A DNA stretch of 64,000 nt from Bacillota bacterium (GCA_021820975.1 JAKADA010000001.1:124001-188000); one strand, 5' to 3'; positions 43,855-52,503 are shown, counted from the first letter of the stretch. Notes: generated by a model from the letters alone, not told the origin. Translations and numbers: made by a program.

Positions 43855-45129
43855 ATGATGAAAAAATCAGTTACCTGGTTGTCAGTACTTAGTGTTTCTG
43901 TAGCGGGGGTAACAAGCCTGGGTTTTTCATCCGCCTATGCTCAATCAAAGGCAACCAGCGTAAAACCAGTAACTATTGTGGTTGCTAGCTGGTCGGGTAC
44001 TAATGTTACGAATGGAATTATTGATCAGCAATTGGCCCGATTTAACAAAACTCATCCTGGCATTCACGCGATATATCGCCCTATTTCTGGGGACTACGAA
44101 ACAATTTTGAAGACTGAATTTGTGGCCGGTGATGCGCCAGATATTATTACTTTAAACAATGGTGGTCAGGCACCAACATTTGAAGCAGAGGGCGCAGTTG
44201 TTCCGCTAAACTCTTTCATGGCTAAATCGCACTACTCCATTAAAGACTTCTATCCTGGAGCCATAAATATGTTCATTTCAGGTAAGACAGTCTATGGATT
44301 GCCTCGAGATCAATCGCCACTCGCGTTGTATTATAACCCTGTTTTATTTAAGCAAGCTGGAATTTCAGGACCTCCCAAAACGTGGGCTGCGTTTCAAGCT
44401 GATGCGCATAAACTCACTGATTCCAAGAAAAAAGTGTATGGGCTTGTTCAGACACCACAGGAACCTCGATGGGCTCAGTTTGTCTATCAAGCGGGTGGGA
44501 GTATTATGAATCCTGCTATGACGAAGATGACGTTAAATACACCTGCTGCCTTGAAAGGTTTTTCCTTTTTTATTAATTTGTATCGACATGGAGTGGCTGC
44601 ACAACCTTCTGAGGTAGGCGCTACATGGGGTGGTCAGGCGTTGGGTATGGGAAAAGCTGCCATGGCCTTAGAAGGTGCATGGGCCATCCCCTATTTACAA
44701 GATACGTATCCTAAGACCAAATTTGCTATCGCTCCACTTCCAAAGGGGCCTGTAAATAATGAGAGTCTCGATTTTCCAACCGCATGGTCTATTACAAAAG
44801 ATGCCCAACATCCTCAACAGGCTTGGGAAGTGATTCAGTATTTGACTGGGGCTGGAGAAGCGCAATGGGTAGAACAAGGTGGGCTTGTAACGGTTCGAAA
44901 ATCACTTGTGAATATGCCGTACTATCGTTCCCACCCGATTTATAGCAATATCATTAAACAAATGTCAAATGCCATTCCTTGGACGTTCCCCAATGGCTTT
45001 GATCAATATGTGAATAGCACACTAGGGAATGAAACGCTGTTAGCGGTAGAAGGGAAGGTAACGCCTAAAGAAGCGTTGTCACAATTACAACAACAAGGTC
45101 AAGCTACTTTGCAAAATGGTGGGCAATAA
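43855..45129 (+). CDS. Sugar ABC importer solute-binding protein (family 1), second system
   Basis: A 424-residue CUT1-type binding protein. The Sec signal peptide ends at about residue 29 (SSAYA before QSK), again with no lipobox. The mature part opens with TIVVASWSGTNVTNGIIDQQLARF and contains AGDAPDIITLNNGGQAP (about 86-102). The start may be either of two tandem ATGs after AAAAGGGGAG. It lies directly behind the regulator-glycosidase fusion and before two permeases. It differs clearly from the first system's binding protein, so a different oligosaccharide is expected. Confidence 0.9.
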   Translation: MMKKSVTWLSVLSVSVAGVTSLGFSSAYAQSKATSVKPVTIVVASWSGTNVTNGIIDQQLARFNKTHPGIHAIYRPISGDYETILKTEFVAGDAPDIITLNNGGQAPTFEAEGAVVPLNSFMAKSHYSIKDFYPGAINMFISGKTVYGLPRDQSPLALYYNPVLFKQAGISGPPKTWAAFQADAHKLTDSKKKVYGLVQTPQEPRWAQFVYQAGGSIMNPAMTKMTLNTPAALKGFSFFINLYRHGVAAQPSEVGATWGGQALGMGKAAMALEGAWAIPYLQDTYPKTKFAIAPLPKGPVNNESLDFPTAWSITKDAQHPQQAWEVIQYLTGAGEAQWVEQGGLVTVRKSLVNMPYYRSHPIYSNIIKQMSNAIPWTFPNGFDQYVNSTLGNETLLAVEGKVTPKEALSQLQQQGQATLQNGGQ

Positions 45130-45151
45130 TCCAGTTTGTTTTGCATAACGG

Positions 45152-45190
45152 CTGTATCACAGGTTCCTAGGTTTGGAACCTGTGATACAG
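45152..45190 (+). terminator. Intercistronic hairpin after the binding-protein gene
   Basis: CTGTATCACAGGTTCC pairs perfectly with 45175-45190 (16 bp, 7-base loop). There is no T tract. Confidence 0.75.
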
Positions 45191-45217
45191 GTCTTGGAGA
45201 ATGGAGGGAATACGTAC

Positions 45218-46135
45218 ATGGCGATACTAGCATTGGAGGCGCATAGGAAAAGTGGTTTAAGGCAATGGAAGCGCAAAGAGGCGACTACAGCGTATTTATT
45301 TTCTTTGCCTACTATTTTGCTCCTTGTGGGTTTTTCCTTAGGGCCGGCTGCATATGCCTTTTATTTAAGCGGGGTATCTTGGAATCTACTCAATTCACAA
45401 CATTGGGTAGGGCTTAGTAATTTTTCTCAGATAGTAACTATGCCATTGTTTTGGACATCTGTTCAAAATTCGGTTATTTTTGCAGCGATTGTTATGCCTA
45501 CTCAAACGATTATTGCGATGGTTTTTGCAGCCATATTGAATCAAAATCTTCCGGCTCGAGGCCTTTTTCGACTTGCGTTCTTCTTCCCTTCCATTAGTTC
45601 ATCAGCTGTTACATCCTTGATGTTCATGTGGATCTTTAATAAGTTGGGTCTGCTCAATGGATTTCTCTTGTTTTTTGGAGTAAATGGTCCAGATTGGATT
45701 GGAGATCCTAGGTTTGCACTTTCAGCCATTATGATGCTGAATATCTGGAGCACTTCCGGATATTTTATGATTATTTTCTTGGCAGGGTTACAATCGATCC
45801 CTCAAACGATGTATGAGGCGGCTATGATTGATGGGGCATCAGGTTTTCAACGATTTATGAAAATTACTGTTCCTTTATTGAAACCGTCCACATTTTTTAT
45901 TGTAGTCATGGGAATGATCGGCACATTACAAATGTTTGACCAATCGTTTATCATTTCTGGGGGTACAGGTGGACCTCTTAATTCGACAATGACCATCGCA
46001 CTTTTTATTTATCAAGAGATATTTTCGTACGGTAATGTCGGCTTGGGAGCGGCTGCTACGGTCTTTTTGTTTGTATTAGTTTTAGCATTAACTATTTTGA
46101 CCAATCGTTGGTTGGGTAAACCAATAGAATATTGA
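45218..46135 (+). CDS. Sugar ABC importer permease (MalF-like), second system
   Basis: A 305-residue permease with six helices and the EAA loop YEAAMIDGASGFQRFMKITV (about 196-215). ATG 45218 follows GGAGGG; the longer frame would run into the hairpin. It pairs with the next gene. Confidence 0.92.
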   Translation: MAILALEAHRKSGLRQWKRKEATTAYLFSLPTILLLVGFSLGPAAYAFYLSGVSWNLLNSQHWVGLSNFSQIVTMPLFWTSVQNSVIFAAIVMPTQTIIAMVFAAILNQNLPARGLFRLAFFFPSISSSAVTSLMFMWIFNKLGLLNGFLLFFGVNGPDWIGDPRFALSAIMMLNIWSTSGYFMIIFLAGLQSIPQTMYEAAMIDGASGFQRFMKITVPLLKPSTFFIVVMGMIGTLQMFDQSFIISGGTGGPLNSTMTIALFIYQEIFSYGNVGLGAAATVFLFVLVLALTILTNRWLGKPIEY

Positions 46136-46151
46136 TAGGAGGGGAAACCTT

Positions 46152-46994
46152 ATGGAGGCTGTTCGTCCAAGAGGAGCGTGGGGTTGGGTATCCAGGATAT
46201 TCTATCTACTCATTCTAACAATGGGTGCGCTTACTATGATCATTCCCTTTCTTTGGACACTGTCAACAGCATTAAAACCACTGGGCCAGGCATTGGTATT
46301 TCCACCAAATTGGATACCTCATCCAGCCCTTTGGAGCAATTTTGTTCAGACATGGAAGACTGTACCTATCGGAAGCTGGTTTTTCAATAGCGGCATTGTG
46401 GCAGTCGCGGTAGTCGTAGGCAACATTATTTTGGATTCGATGGCTGGATATGCATTGGCACGTATTACTTTTAAAGGTCGATCGATTTTGTTTTTTGGGA
46501 TTATATCCATGTTGATGATTCCATTTCAGGCGATTATGCTTCCTGTTTACATTATTTTGCGTGATCTCGGTCTCATCAATAGCTATATGGGAATGATCTT
46601 GCCGCAATTGGTATCTGCTATGGGCGTATTTTTGATGCGACAGGCATTTTTAAATATACCGGCTGAGGTAGAGGAGGCTGCTATCATTGATGGGGCAGGG
46701 CGATGGAGGTTATTTTGGCAGATCTCCATTCCTATGGTGAGTTCGACATTATTGACACTAACGCTTATTATTTTTATGGGGTCTTGGAATAACTTTCTAT
46801 TGCCACTACTCGTGGCTAATAACCAAAACTTATGGACACTTCCGCTTGGCATGGTCATGTTTCAACAGCAATACTACACGAATTGGCCTTATTTAATGGC
46901 AGCGTCCGTTATGGCTACCATTCCGATCACTGTGCTCTTTCTTCTATTTCAACGTTGGTTTATCCAAGGTATAGCAACAACGGGACTTAAATAA
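46152..46994 (+). CDS. Sugar ABC importer permease (MalG-like), second system
   Basis: A 280-residue permease with six helices and EAA loop EVEEAAIIDGAGRWRLFWQI (about 173-192); the C-terminus reads FIQGIATTGLK. Last gene of the operon; no ATPase gene is present, so a shared MsmX-type ATPase is assumed. A hairpin terminator follows. Confidence 0.93.
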   Translation: MEAVRPRGAWGWVSRIFYLLILTMGALTMIIPFLWTLSTALKPLGQALVFPPNWIPHPALWSNFVQTWKTVPIGSWFFNSGIVAVAVVVGNIILDSMAGYALARITFKGRSILFFGIISMLMIPFQAIMLPVYIILRDLGLINSYMGMILPQLVSAMGVFLMRQAFLNIPAEVEEAAIIDGAGRWRLFWQISIPMVSSTLLTLTLIIFMGSWNNFLLPLLVANNQNLWTLPLGMVMFQQQYYTNWPYLMAASVMATIPITVLFLLFQRWFIQGIATTGLK

Positions 46995-47000
46995 TATTGG

Positions 47001-47050
47001 TACATCGACCGCAGCCCTTTTATGAGTGGGGTGTGGTCGATGTATGTTTG
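47001..47050 (+). terminator. Terminator of the second sugar importer operon
   Basis: TACATCGACC pairs with GGTCGATGTA, with an inner CCC/GGG stem, followed by a short T-rich end. Confidence 0.65.
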
Positions 47051-47065
47051 ACATTTGTGAACGGC

Positions 47066-47596
47066 CTATGGAAGAATAGGAGACTCATAACTCCATTTTA
47101 ATCCACTAACATCTTCCACGGTGACTTTGACTTGTTTCTCATGAGTTAACGACTTGAGTGTGGCCTTACTTAAGGGAAGGTCAATGGTGGCCTTAGCTGA
47201 AAGGGGAACCACCAGACCGAAAGGGCCTGCTTTGATGCGTTCGTAAAGATAGTCATTGTGAATATCATTTTTTGCAATATTTTTTAGTGTTGATGGAGTC
47301 CATACAGCGACGGGTGATGACTGGTTTGGTGCAGTTAAAGCGATTTTTTCAACGAACGATCCATACGTATCGGGCCCATTTGGTCGATAGATGGTAAGAT
47401 TCATTTGGTTGCCTTGTATAGCTGTTCCTTGTAAGACAAGTAGCGGAGTTTTGTTATAGTTGACCATTTTTCCCCACAAGCCATGGTGCTGGTATTGATA
47501 CGTGCCTAAGCTCACCACAATCCCAATAACAAGCATGACGATGCCTGCGGATAGATGATTTCGATGTTGCGGTACAGCTATCGATGATGAAGACAT
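47066..47596 (-). CDS. doxA: DoxA-like subunit of thiosulfate:quinone oxidoreductase
   Basis: A 176-residue protein with one N-terminal helix (about 16-35) and an extracytoplasmic domain. The domain matches the DoxA (TQO small subunit) pattern: LTIYRPNGPDTYGSFVEKI (about 67-85), an NDIHNDY segment (about 110-116) and GPFGLVVPLSAKATIDLPL (about 124-142). With DoxD it oxidises thiosulfate to tetrathionate and passes electrons to quinone. ATG after GGAGGGG; 21 bases behind doxD. In many bacteria the two are one fused protein; here they are separate as in Acidianus. Confidence 0.8.
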   Translation of the reverse strand: MSSSSIAVPQHRNHLSAGIVMLVIGIVVSLGTYQYQHHGLWGKMVNYNKTPLLVLQGTAIQGNQMNLTIYRPNGPDTYGSFVEKIALTAPNQSSPVAVWTPSTLKNIAKNDIHNDYLYERIKAGPFGLVVPLSAKATIDLPLSKATLKSLTHEKQVKVTVEDVSGLKWSYESPILP

Positions 47597-47617
47597 GTTG
47601 TATCCCCTCCATACGTA

Positions 47618-48154
47618 TTAAAGTAAATGGATATGCCATTTTCCAAGTTTGATGGTACCGCTAAAATAACGACGCAACCAGTGATCTACACTGAGGCTAC
47701 CGCCACCTGCAAACATAAAGATCATAGCGCCAATGCCTTCAACCGTTCCGATTTGCCACTCATCGACGCAACTCGTTCCCATCCATCCAGCACCCATCAA
47801 GATGACTAAGCATAAAAGTGCTGCACCGAAAGCAGCCAATTTGGTGAAGGTTCCTGTGATCAGGAAAAGTCCCACGATCAATTCAACGAAGGAAAAGAAG
47901 GTCAAAAAACCAAAGGTCACATTGGGATGCACGATGACCGCCTGTAAAATAGGTTGAACAGGCCACATGGCATGTGGCATAAATTCACTAAACTTGGCTC
48001 CGATAAAGCTTTTTGATGATGGTTCCATTTTCGCTGGAACATTGATGTAACGTCGTGCGAAGGCACTGACAAATTGAAAACCAAGAATGAACCGTAGAGC
48101 CCAGAGGTAACTCATCGGAATGGATTCTTGTGAACTCGATGCTCGTATAGACAC
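47618..48154 (-). CDS. doxD: DoxD-like subunit of thiosulfate:quinone oxidoreductase
   Basis: A 178-residue membrane protein of the DoxX/DoxD superfamily with four helices (about 16-34, 75-95, 100-122, 130-150). Motifs typical of DoxD: LRFILGFQFVSAFARRYINVPAKM at the start and FVELIVGLFLITGTFTKLAA in the third helix. The GTG at 48154 has GAGGGG eight bases before it. It is followed by doxA and preceded, on the same strand, by a membrane LuxR-type regulator. The assignment rests on the doxA partner, because DoxX-like proteins alone are not specific. Confidence 0.78.
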   Translation of the reverse strand: MSIRASSSQESIPMSYLWALRFILGFQFVSAFARRYINVPAKMEPSSKSFIGAKFSEFMPHAMWPVQPILQAVIVHPNVTFGFLTFFSFVELIVGLFLITGTFTKLAAFGAALLCLVILMGAGWMGTSCVDEWQIGTVEGIGAMIFMFAGGGSLSVDHWLRRYFSGTIKLGKWHIHLL

Positions 48155-48302
48155 GTAAAACACCCCTCATTCCAAAATGTAAGACACGAAGCTTGGAATT
48201 ACAGGCGTAGCCTAGCATGGCGAAATTCTGACGTACAATTGATCTAGTATCTTATCTTTTCTAAGAGTAGTCTTTACGATTGATGGGGATAGATCAAAAG
48301 GA

Positions 48303-49217
48303 TTATAATGAGGTATGTTCAGCGGATAAAATTCTATGCTCCTTTGCCCAAGCCACCATTTCACTGCGGCTATGTACATTAGCCTTGCGCATAATGCTAG
48401 CCGAGTGGGCACGAATTGTTCCTTCGCTGACTTGCAATTTTTCCGCGATTTGTCGATATGATTTATCTTGTGACATCCATAAAATGATTTCTAATTCACG
48501 CGTGGTAAACAGCTTGACGGTGGCCTGCTTTTGCAAAATGAGTTCAGCTAATCGCTGCCCGATCTCCTCGCCTGTGGATGTATTGGCGACTTCGCAGATT
48601 TCGCCAATCAAAGGAGTAATGTTGGCTTGTTGCAAGGTGTTTTCATCGATGCCGCTAGGAGACAACGACGTGGCGAGTATTTTCGTCACTGTTTCTTTTA
48701 AACGTTCCTGTTGTTGTCTTATATCGTCTTCTAGCTCTTGCAAATGCTTAATCTCGAGTCCTAAGAGGCCCATAATAATACTTGCGACTCCGATAAGAAT
48801 GGCCCATGTTGGATGAAGTACATGATATTCGTGATAGATTATTGCCATACGAACGATGAGAAGAACCATTTCCAGGATGATTGTACGATAAAAAACGCCA
48901 TAGCCAAAGAGAAGAAACAACTCAGCGAGTGTCGAGGGGAATAGCACTAAAACAGATATGTGTGGATTTTGAAGGAAAACAACATAAAAAGCGAGTGTAT
49001 AAATGGTATCTCGTATAGCTGCAAAGCGACAATCCCACAAACTTGGCTTAAAGGCATGTTGAATGAGCACACCAATGACATCGAGAATATTGATGATGAA
49101 TAATCCCAGAACGAATATACGAGGTATTGGATTGGCTGATAAGATGGCTAAGATAAGAAGAGGAAAGGTAAGACGAATAAAAAGGAAACGAGAAAGCACA
49201 TTGTGCTTACGAATCAC
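48303..49217 (-). CDS. Membrane-bound LuxR-type regulator
   Basis: A 304-residue protein: N-terminal membrane region with about five helices (residues 10-155), a charged helical linker likely to form a coiled coil (IKHLQELEDDIRQQQERLKETV, about 156-177), and a LuxR helix-turn-helix at the C-terminus (about 237-296: TTRELEIILWMS, RQIAEKLQVSEGTIRAHSASIMRK). The architecture suggests a one-component sensor that reads a membrane or extracellular signal and binds DNA while membrane-tethered. No phosphoreceiver or kinase domain is present. GTG start after GGAGTG. It lies upstream of doxDA, its probable target, and is divergent from gltX. Confidence 0.82.
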   Translation of the reverse strand: MIRKHNVLSRFLFIRLTFPLLILAILSANPIPRIFVLGLFIINILDVIGVLIQHAFKPSLWDCRFAAIRDTIYTLAFYVVFLQNPHISVLVLFPSTLAELFLLFGYGVFYRTIILEMVLLIVRMAIIYHEYHVLHPTWAILIGVASIIMGLLGLEIKHLQELEDDIRQQQERLKETVTKILATSLSPSGIDENTLQQANITPLIGEICEVANTSTGEEIGQRLAELILQKQATVKLFTTRELEIILWMSQDKSYRQIAEKLQVSEGTIRAHSASIMRKANVHSRSEMVAWAKEHRILSAEHTSL

Positions 49218-49288
49218 GTATATTCACTCCAATAGAAAATTGGTGATAAAGGGCGAAATGCTATGCTACCGCTTATGATACCACGGCT

Positions 49289-49317
49289 TTTTCATTTCAT
49301 CGCTACGTGTGTATACT
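49289..49317 (+). promoter_or_regulatory. gltX promoter
   Basis: TTTTCA, 17-base spacer, TATACT, 50 bases before the gene. Confidence 0.5.
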
Positions 49318-49366
49318 AGAAGTTGTTCCATAAAAGGTGAAGGCTTATGAGCAGGAGACAGAGACT

Positions 49367-50854
49367 ATGACAGAATCAACGGTACGCGTAAGGTTTGCGC
49401 CAAGTCCGACGGGAGCACTACATATTGGTGGAGCGAGAACTGCTTACTTTAATTGGTTATTTGCGAAACAACAAGGCGGAACGATGGTACTTCGCATCGA
49501 TGATACGGATTCGGCAAGATCAACGCAAGCGTCATATCAACAAATTATTGACAGTTTAAATTGGCTTGGAATTACATGGAATGAGGGCCCTGTTGTGGGA
49601 GGCTCTTATGGTCCTTATCGCCAATCAGAACGAAAGGCAATCTATGAACAAGAGATCAACAGACTGATTGCACAAGGAAAAGTTTATCCTTGCTTTTGCA
49701 GTGTAGAGCAGTTACAAGAAGATCGTGACACTGCGCAAAGAGAAGGGCGGCCACAGAAATACGTGGGTCGTTGCAAACATTTGTCTGATGATGAGCGAAA
49801 GGTCCGCTTGAAAAATGGCGAACAAAGGGTATATCGACTGCATGCGCCAGAGAAAGAGAATATGGTGTTTCAGGACGTACTTCATGGTGAAGTCGTTGTT
49901 TCAAGTCAGGAAATTGATGACTTTATCGTTTGGAAAGCAGACGGTACGCCAACGTACCATTTTGCGAGTTGTGTGGATGATGCACTGATGAAAATTAGCC
50001 ACATTATACGAGCTGAAGAGCATTTATCGAATACTCCCCGACATATTGCCTTGTTTGATGCGCTTGGGTATTCCTTACCGATTTTTGCCCATATACCGAT
50101 GATTCTTGCTCCTGATCGTAGCAAGTTAAGCAAGCGTCATGGTGCAACAAGCGTCGAGGAGTATCGACAAGCGGGTATTTTGCCGGATGCACTGATCAAT
50201 TATTTTCTCTTATTAGGGTTTGCGCCTCAAAAGGAAAATGACATTATCTCTAGGCAAGAAGCTATCGAAGTTTTTGACTTGCAAAGAGTTACAAAGCATG
50301 CGGCGATGTATGACATAAAAAAACTAGAGTGGATGAATGCACAGTATTTTCGGCAAATTCCTGTGGATATCGTATTGCATAACATACTATCGTCATTGGT
50401 AAGTCGGGGATGGATTACGGATGATCCGTCACCTCAGCAACTGGCATGGTTGCGGACTATCGTTGCTTTTGTAAAAGAACGTGCTCGCAACGAGCAAGAA
50501 CTTATGACGATGATGAGTTATTATTTTGAAGGTATCTCGACTTATGATCGTAAGGGCGTTACAAAGTATTTTGCTTCAAAAGAAGTCGTTCAACGTTTAC
50601 GTTTTGCGATAGAGATTTTGATCAAGGTAACACCTTTTACGTCCGTTACTATCGAAGAGGCGTATCGTCAATTGATTACGGAGTTAGGCATCAAGGGCGG
50701 AGACCTTATTCATCCGACAAGGCTTGCGATTAGTGGTGTAACAGTAGGTCCTGGCTTGTTCGATATTATGGCTTTACTAGGGAGAGGACAGTGTATACAG
50801 AGAATCGAACATGCTATAAGCGCTATAGATAATGGAATATTGTTCGTTGAATGA
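49367..50854 (+). CDS. gltX: Glutamyl-tRNA synthetase
   Basis: A 495-residue class I synthetase. The HIGH-type motif HIGG lies at 19-22 in PSPTGALHIGGARTAY, the KMSKS-type motif KLSKR at about 253, and a zinc-binding set CFC plus YVGRC at about 109-135. It attaches Glu to tRNA-Glu and, if non-discriminating, to tRNA-Gln. ATG 49367 follows AGGAGAC. It sits directly before tRNA-Gln(CUG) and tRNA-Glu(CUC) genes and away from the usual Bacillota cysE/cysS context, so it could be a second, specialised GluRS; the window does not show whether another copy exists. Confidence 0.93.
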   Translation: MTESTVRVRFAPSPTGALHIGGARTAYFNWLFAKQQGGTMVLRIDDTDSARSTQASYQQIIDSLNWLGITWNEGPVVGGSYGPYRQSERKAIYEQEINRLIAQGKVYPCFCSVEQLQEDRDTAQREGRPQKYVGRCKHLSDDERKVRLKNGEQRVYRLHAPEKENMVFQDVLHGEVVVSSQEIDDFIVWKADGTPTYHFASCVDDALMKISHIIRAEEHLSNTPRHIALFDALGYSLPIFAHIPMILAPDRSKLSKRHGATSVEEYRQAGILPDALINYFLLLGFAPQKENDIISRQEAIEVFDLQRVTKHAAMYDIKKLEWMNAQYFRQIPVDIVLHNILSSLVSRGWITDDPSPQQLAWLRTIVAFVKERARNEQELMTMMSYYFEGISTYDRKGVTKYFASKEVVQRLRFAIEILIKVTPFTSVTIEEAYRQLITELGIKGGDLIHPTRLAISGVTVGPGLFDIMALLGRGQCIQRIEHAISAIDNGILFVE

Positions 50855-50883
50855 TTGACAATGTTGAGGAAAATAAGTATAAT
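50855..50883 (+). promoter_or_regulatory. Consensus promoter of the tRNA genes
   Basis: TTGACA, exactly 17 bases, TATAAT: a full sigma-A consensus 19 bases before the first tRNA. Confidence 0.9.
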
Positions 50884-50901
50884 TTATTATTGTGAAATTG
50901 T

Positions 50902-50975
50902 TGCCGAATGGTGTAATGGTAGCACGACTGACTCTGACTCAGTAAGTCTAGGTTCGAGTCCTGGTTCGGCAGCCA
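50902..50975 (+). tRNA. tRNA-Gln (anticodon CTG)
   Basis: Acceptor stem TGCCGAA/TTCGGCA, D arm GTGTAATGGTAGCAC, anticodon stem ACTGA/TCAGT with loop CTCTGAC (anticodon CTG), T loop TTCGAGT, encoded CCA. Confidence 0.95.
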
Positions 50976-50977
50976 AT

Positions 50978-51052
50978 GGCCCTATCGTCTAATGGTTAGG
51001 ACGTCGCCCTCTCACGGCGGTAATAGGGGTTCGAATCCCCTTAGGGTCACCA
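50978..51052 (+). tRNA. tRNA-Glu (anticodon CTC)
   Basis: Acceptor stem GGCCCTA/TAGGGTC, anticodon loop CTCTCAC (anticodon CTC) on a TCGCC/GGCGG stem, T loop TTCGAAT, encoded CCA. Confidence 0.95.
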
Positions 51053-51055
51053 TGC

Positions 51056-51131
51056 GGGCCATTAGCTCAATTGGCAGAGCATCCGACTCTTAATCGGCAG
51101 GTTGAAGGTTCAAGTCCTTCATGACCCACCA
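51056..51131 (+). tRNA. tRNA-Lys (anticodon CTT)
   Basis: Acceptor stem GGGCCAT/ATGACCC has one C-A mismatch at pair 4-69. Anticodon loop CTCTTAA (anticodon CTT) on a TCCGA/TCGGC stem region, T arm GAAGGTTCAAGTCCTTC, encoded CCA. Confidence 0.9.
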
Positions 51132-51147
51132 TTTTCTGGTGCATACC

Positions 51148-51157
51148 CAGTTTTAAA
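51148..51157 (+). repeat. Left copy of the target-site direct repeat
   Basis: CAGTTTTAAA, repeated exactly at 52494-52503 on the other side of the insertion sequence. Confidence 0.75.
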
Positions 51158-52493
51158 GCTCTTCACCGCTAAACGTGCTTGACATCCCTCTATCGCAGTT
51201 TTTCGCGTTTTTAGGCTGCTTTGCATTCAAGCCGAATTCTTAAGGCAAACCGATGTAAATTTCGATACCCGTAAGCGCGTCGTTTGAGTACTTTAATTTT
51301 ATTATGAGTTCCTTCTATCTTTGCGTTTGTGTAGCGGTAGAGGAAGTAGGATTCAATGGCGTCTCTCCACTGTAGCAGGGTCTTTGCGATCCGTTTTACA
51401 GGGTTGCTCGTCGACCATTGATACGTCTGTAACCAGCTCTCGAATGCCGCTCTCCCGGCTTCTGGAGTCGTATTCCTGTAAACGGCTCTTAGAGACTGGA
51501 GGGAACCATGAAGCTCTTTTAGGGCTGGGTCCTTATCTAGCCATTCCTTCAGTTCCTGTTGTTCTTCTTCCTTTAGGGCATCTGGTTCTTTATGTAATAA
51601 TCGTTGTTCGTGCCTTCCTCGTTTATGGTTGTCACTCGCCGAATGAAGTTTTCGGCGTGCCTCTAACGATTTACCAAACAGCTGCAGTACATGAAACTTA
51701 TCGGCTACCACGGTTGACTTTGGCCATACCTGCTTGACTGTGTCAGCCATTCCAGGAGCTAGGTCTGTCACAACCACTTTCGGTGGCTTCGTGAACGGCC
51801 ACGCATTGAGTGCCTCTTGAACCTGCTTTCCGGAACGCCCTGGTGTCACCTGCCATACATGTCCTGTATCAGCATCCATGAGGTTGATTCCGTATTTGTG
51901 TCCCTTTTGCAGTGCGAACTCATCTAGGCAGACGGCGCTCGGAGCGTGGTATTCCTTGGCATTCGGTACGAGCTTCTCTGCTTCTTGATAGTACCAGCGT
52001 TCCAGTGTCGAGTACTTGACTCCAATTTCACGAGACACACTTGCAATATCCCGACCATGGCATCTTGCCACACACATCCTTCGAAAACTGTCTGTCACCT
52101 GTCCACGCACTGGAATACCTGGCCAATCGACCGTAAAGGTAAGCAAACATGCGTCACATCTCTGGCGCCAAGTAGGTACGGTCACAAATACATTCCGCCA
52201 ACCGGGTACATGACGATGCCATAACCGACGGCGTCCTGGTCGCGCATGATTGGTACTGGGAAGTTGACATACAGGGCAAGGTGTAGCGGAAGACACCGGA
52301 TCTAAATGGATCACCCAGTCTTCGTTCTCCACTTGCTCGAAACTACCAACTTTGAATGCTGACAAGGCAATGAAATCTGTGGTAAAGTCAGTACACAATG
52401 CGGGTTTCCTCCCTTAGTGGTTGTGTCAGCAACTTCCACAATAGAGGACAATCCGCATTTCTTCAATGTCTAGCACAGTTCATGGTGATGAAT
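51158..52493 (-). mobile_element. ISL3-family insertion sequence
   Basis: About 1336 bases with one transposase gene. Imperfect inverted ends of about 26 bases, TCTTCACC...GTGCTTGACAT at the left and its counterpart ending in GGTGATGA at the right, flank the gene. The direct repeat CAGTTTTAAA occurs on both outer sides (51148-51157, 52494-52503), consistent with a target duplication (ISL3 elements typically make 8 bases). The intact repeat suggests a fairly recent insertion. Confidence 0.85.
51211..52398 (-). CDS. ISL3-family transposase
   Basis: A 395-residue DDE transposase. The N-terminal part has a zinc finger (CPVC, later CDAC; about 41-85) and the middle carries a helix-turn-helix (ASVSREIGVKYSTLERW). 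The catalytic domain has Asp in CLDEFALQKG (about 158), Asp in VVVTDLAPGM (about 212) and Glu in NAKIEGTHNKIK near the C-terminus. TTG start after GGGAGG by nine bases. The frame is intact, so the element may be active. Confidence 0.93.
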   Translation of the reverse strand: MCTDFTTDFIALSAFKVGSFEQVENEDWVIHLDPVSSATPCPVCQLPSTNHARPGRRRLWHRHVPGWRNVFVTVPTWRQRCDACLLTFTVDWPGIPVRGQVTDSFRRMCVARCHGRDIASVSREIGVKYSTLERWYYQEAEKLVPNAKEYHAPSAVCLDEFALQKGHKYGINLMDADTGHVWQVTPGRSGKQVQEALNAWPFTKPPKVVVTDLAPGMADTVKQVWPKSTVVADKFHVLQLFGKSLEARRKLHSASDNHKRGRHEQRLLHKEPDALKEEEQQELKEWLDKDPALKELHGSLQSLRAVYRNTTPEAGRAAFESWLQTYQWSTSNPVKRIAKTLLQWRDAIESYFLYRYTNAKIEGTHNKIKVLKRRAYGYRNLHRFALRIRLECKAA

Positions 52494-52503
52494 CAGTTTT
52501 AAA
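52494..52503 (+). repeat. Right copy of the target-site direct repeat
   Basis: CAGTTTTAAA, identical to 51148-51157. Confidence 0.75.

Noticed and set aside
50902-52503. A tRNA-associated integrative island with att sites
   Set aside because: No integrase and no repeat of a tRNA 3' end was seen; the only direct repeat is explained by the insertion sequence.
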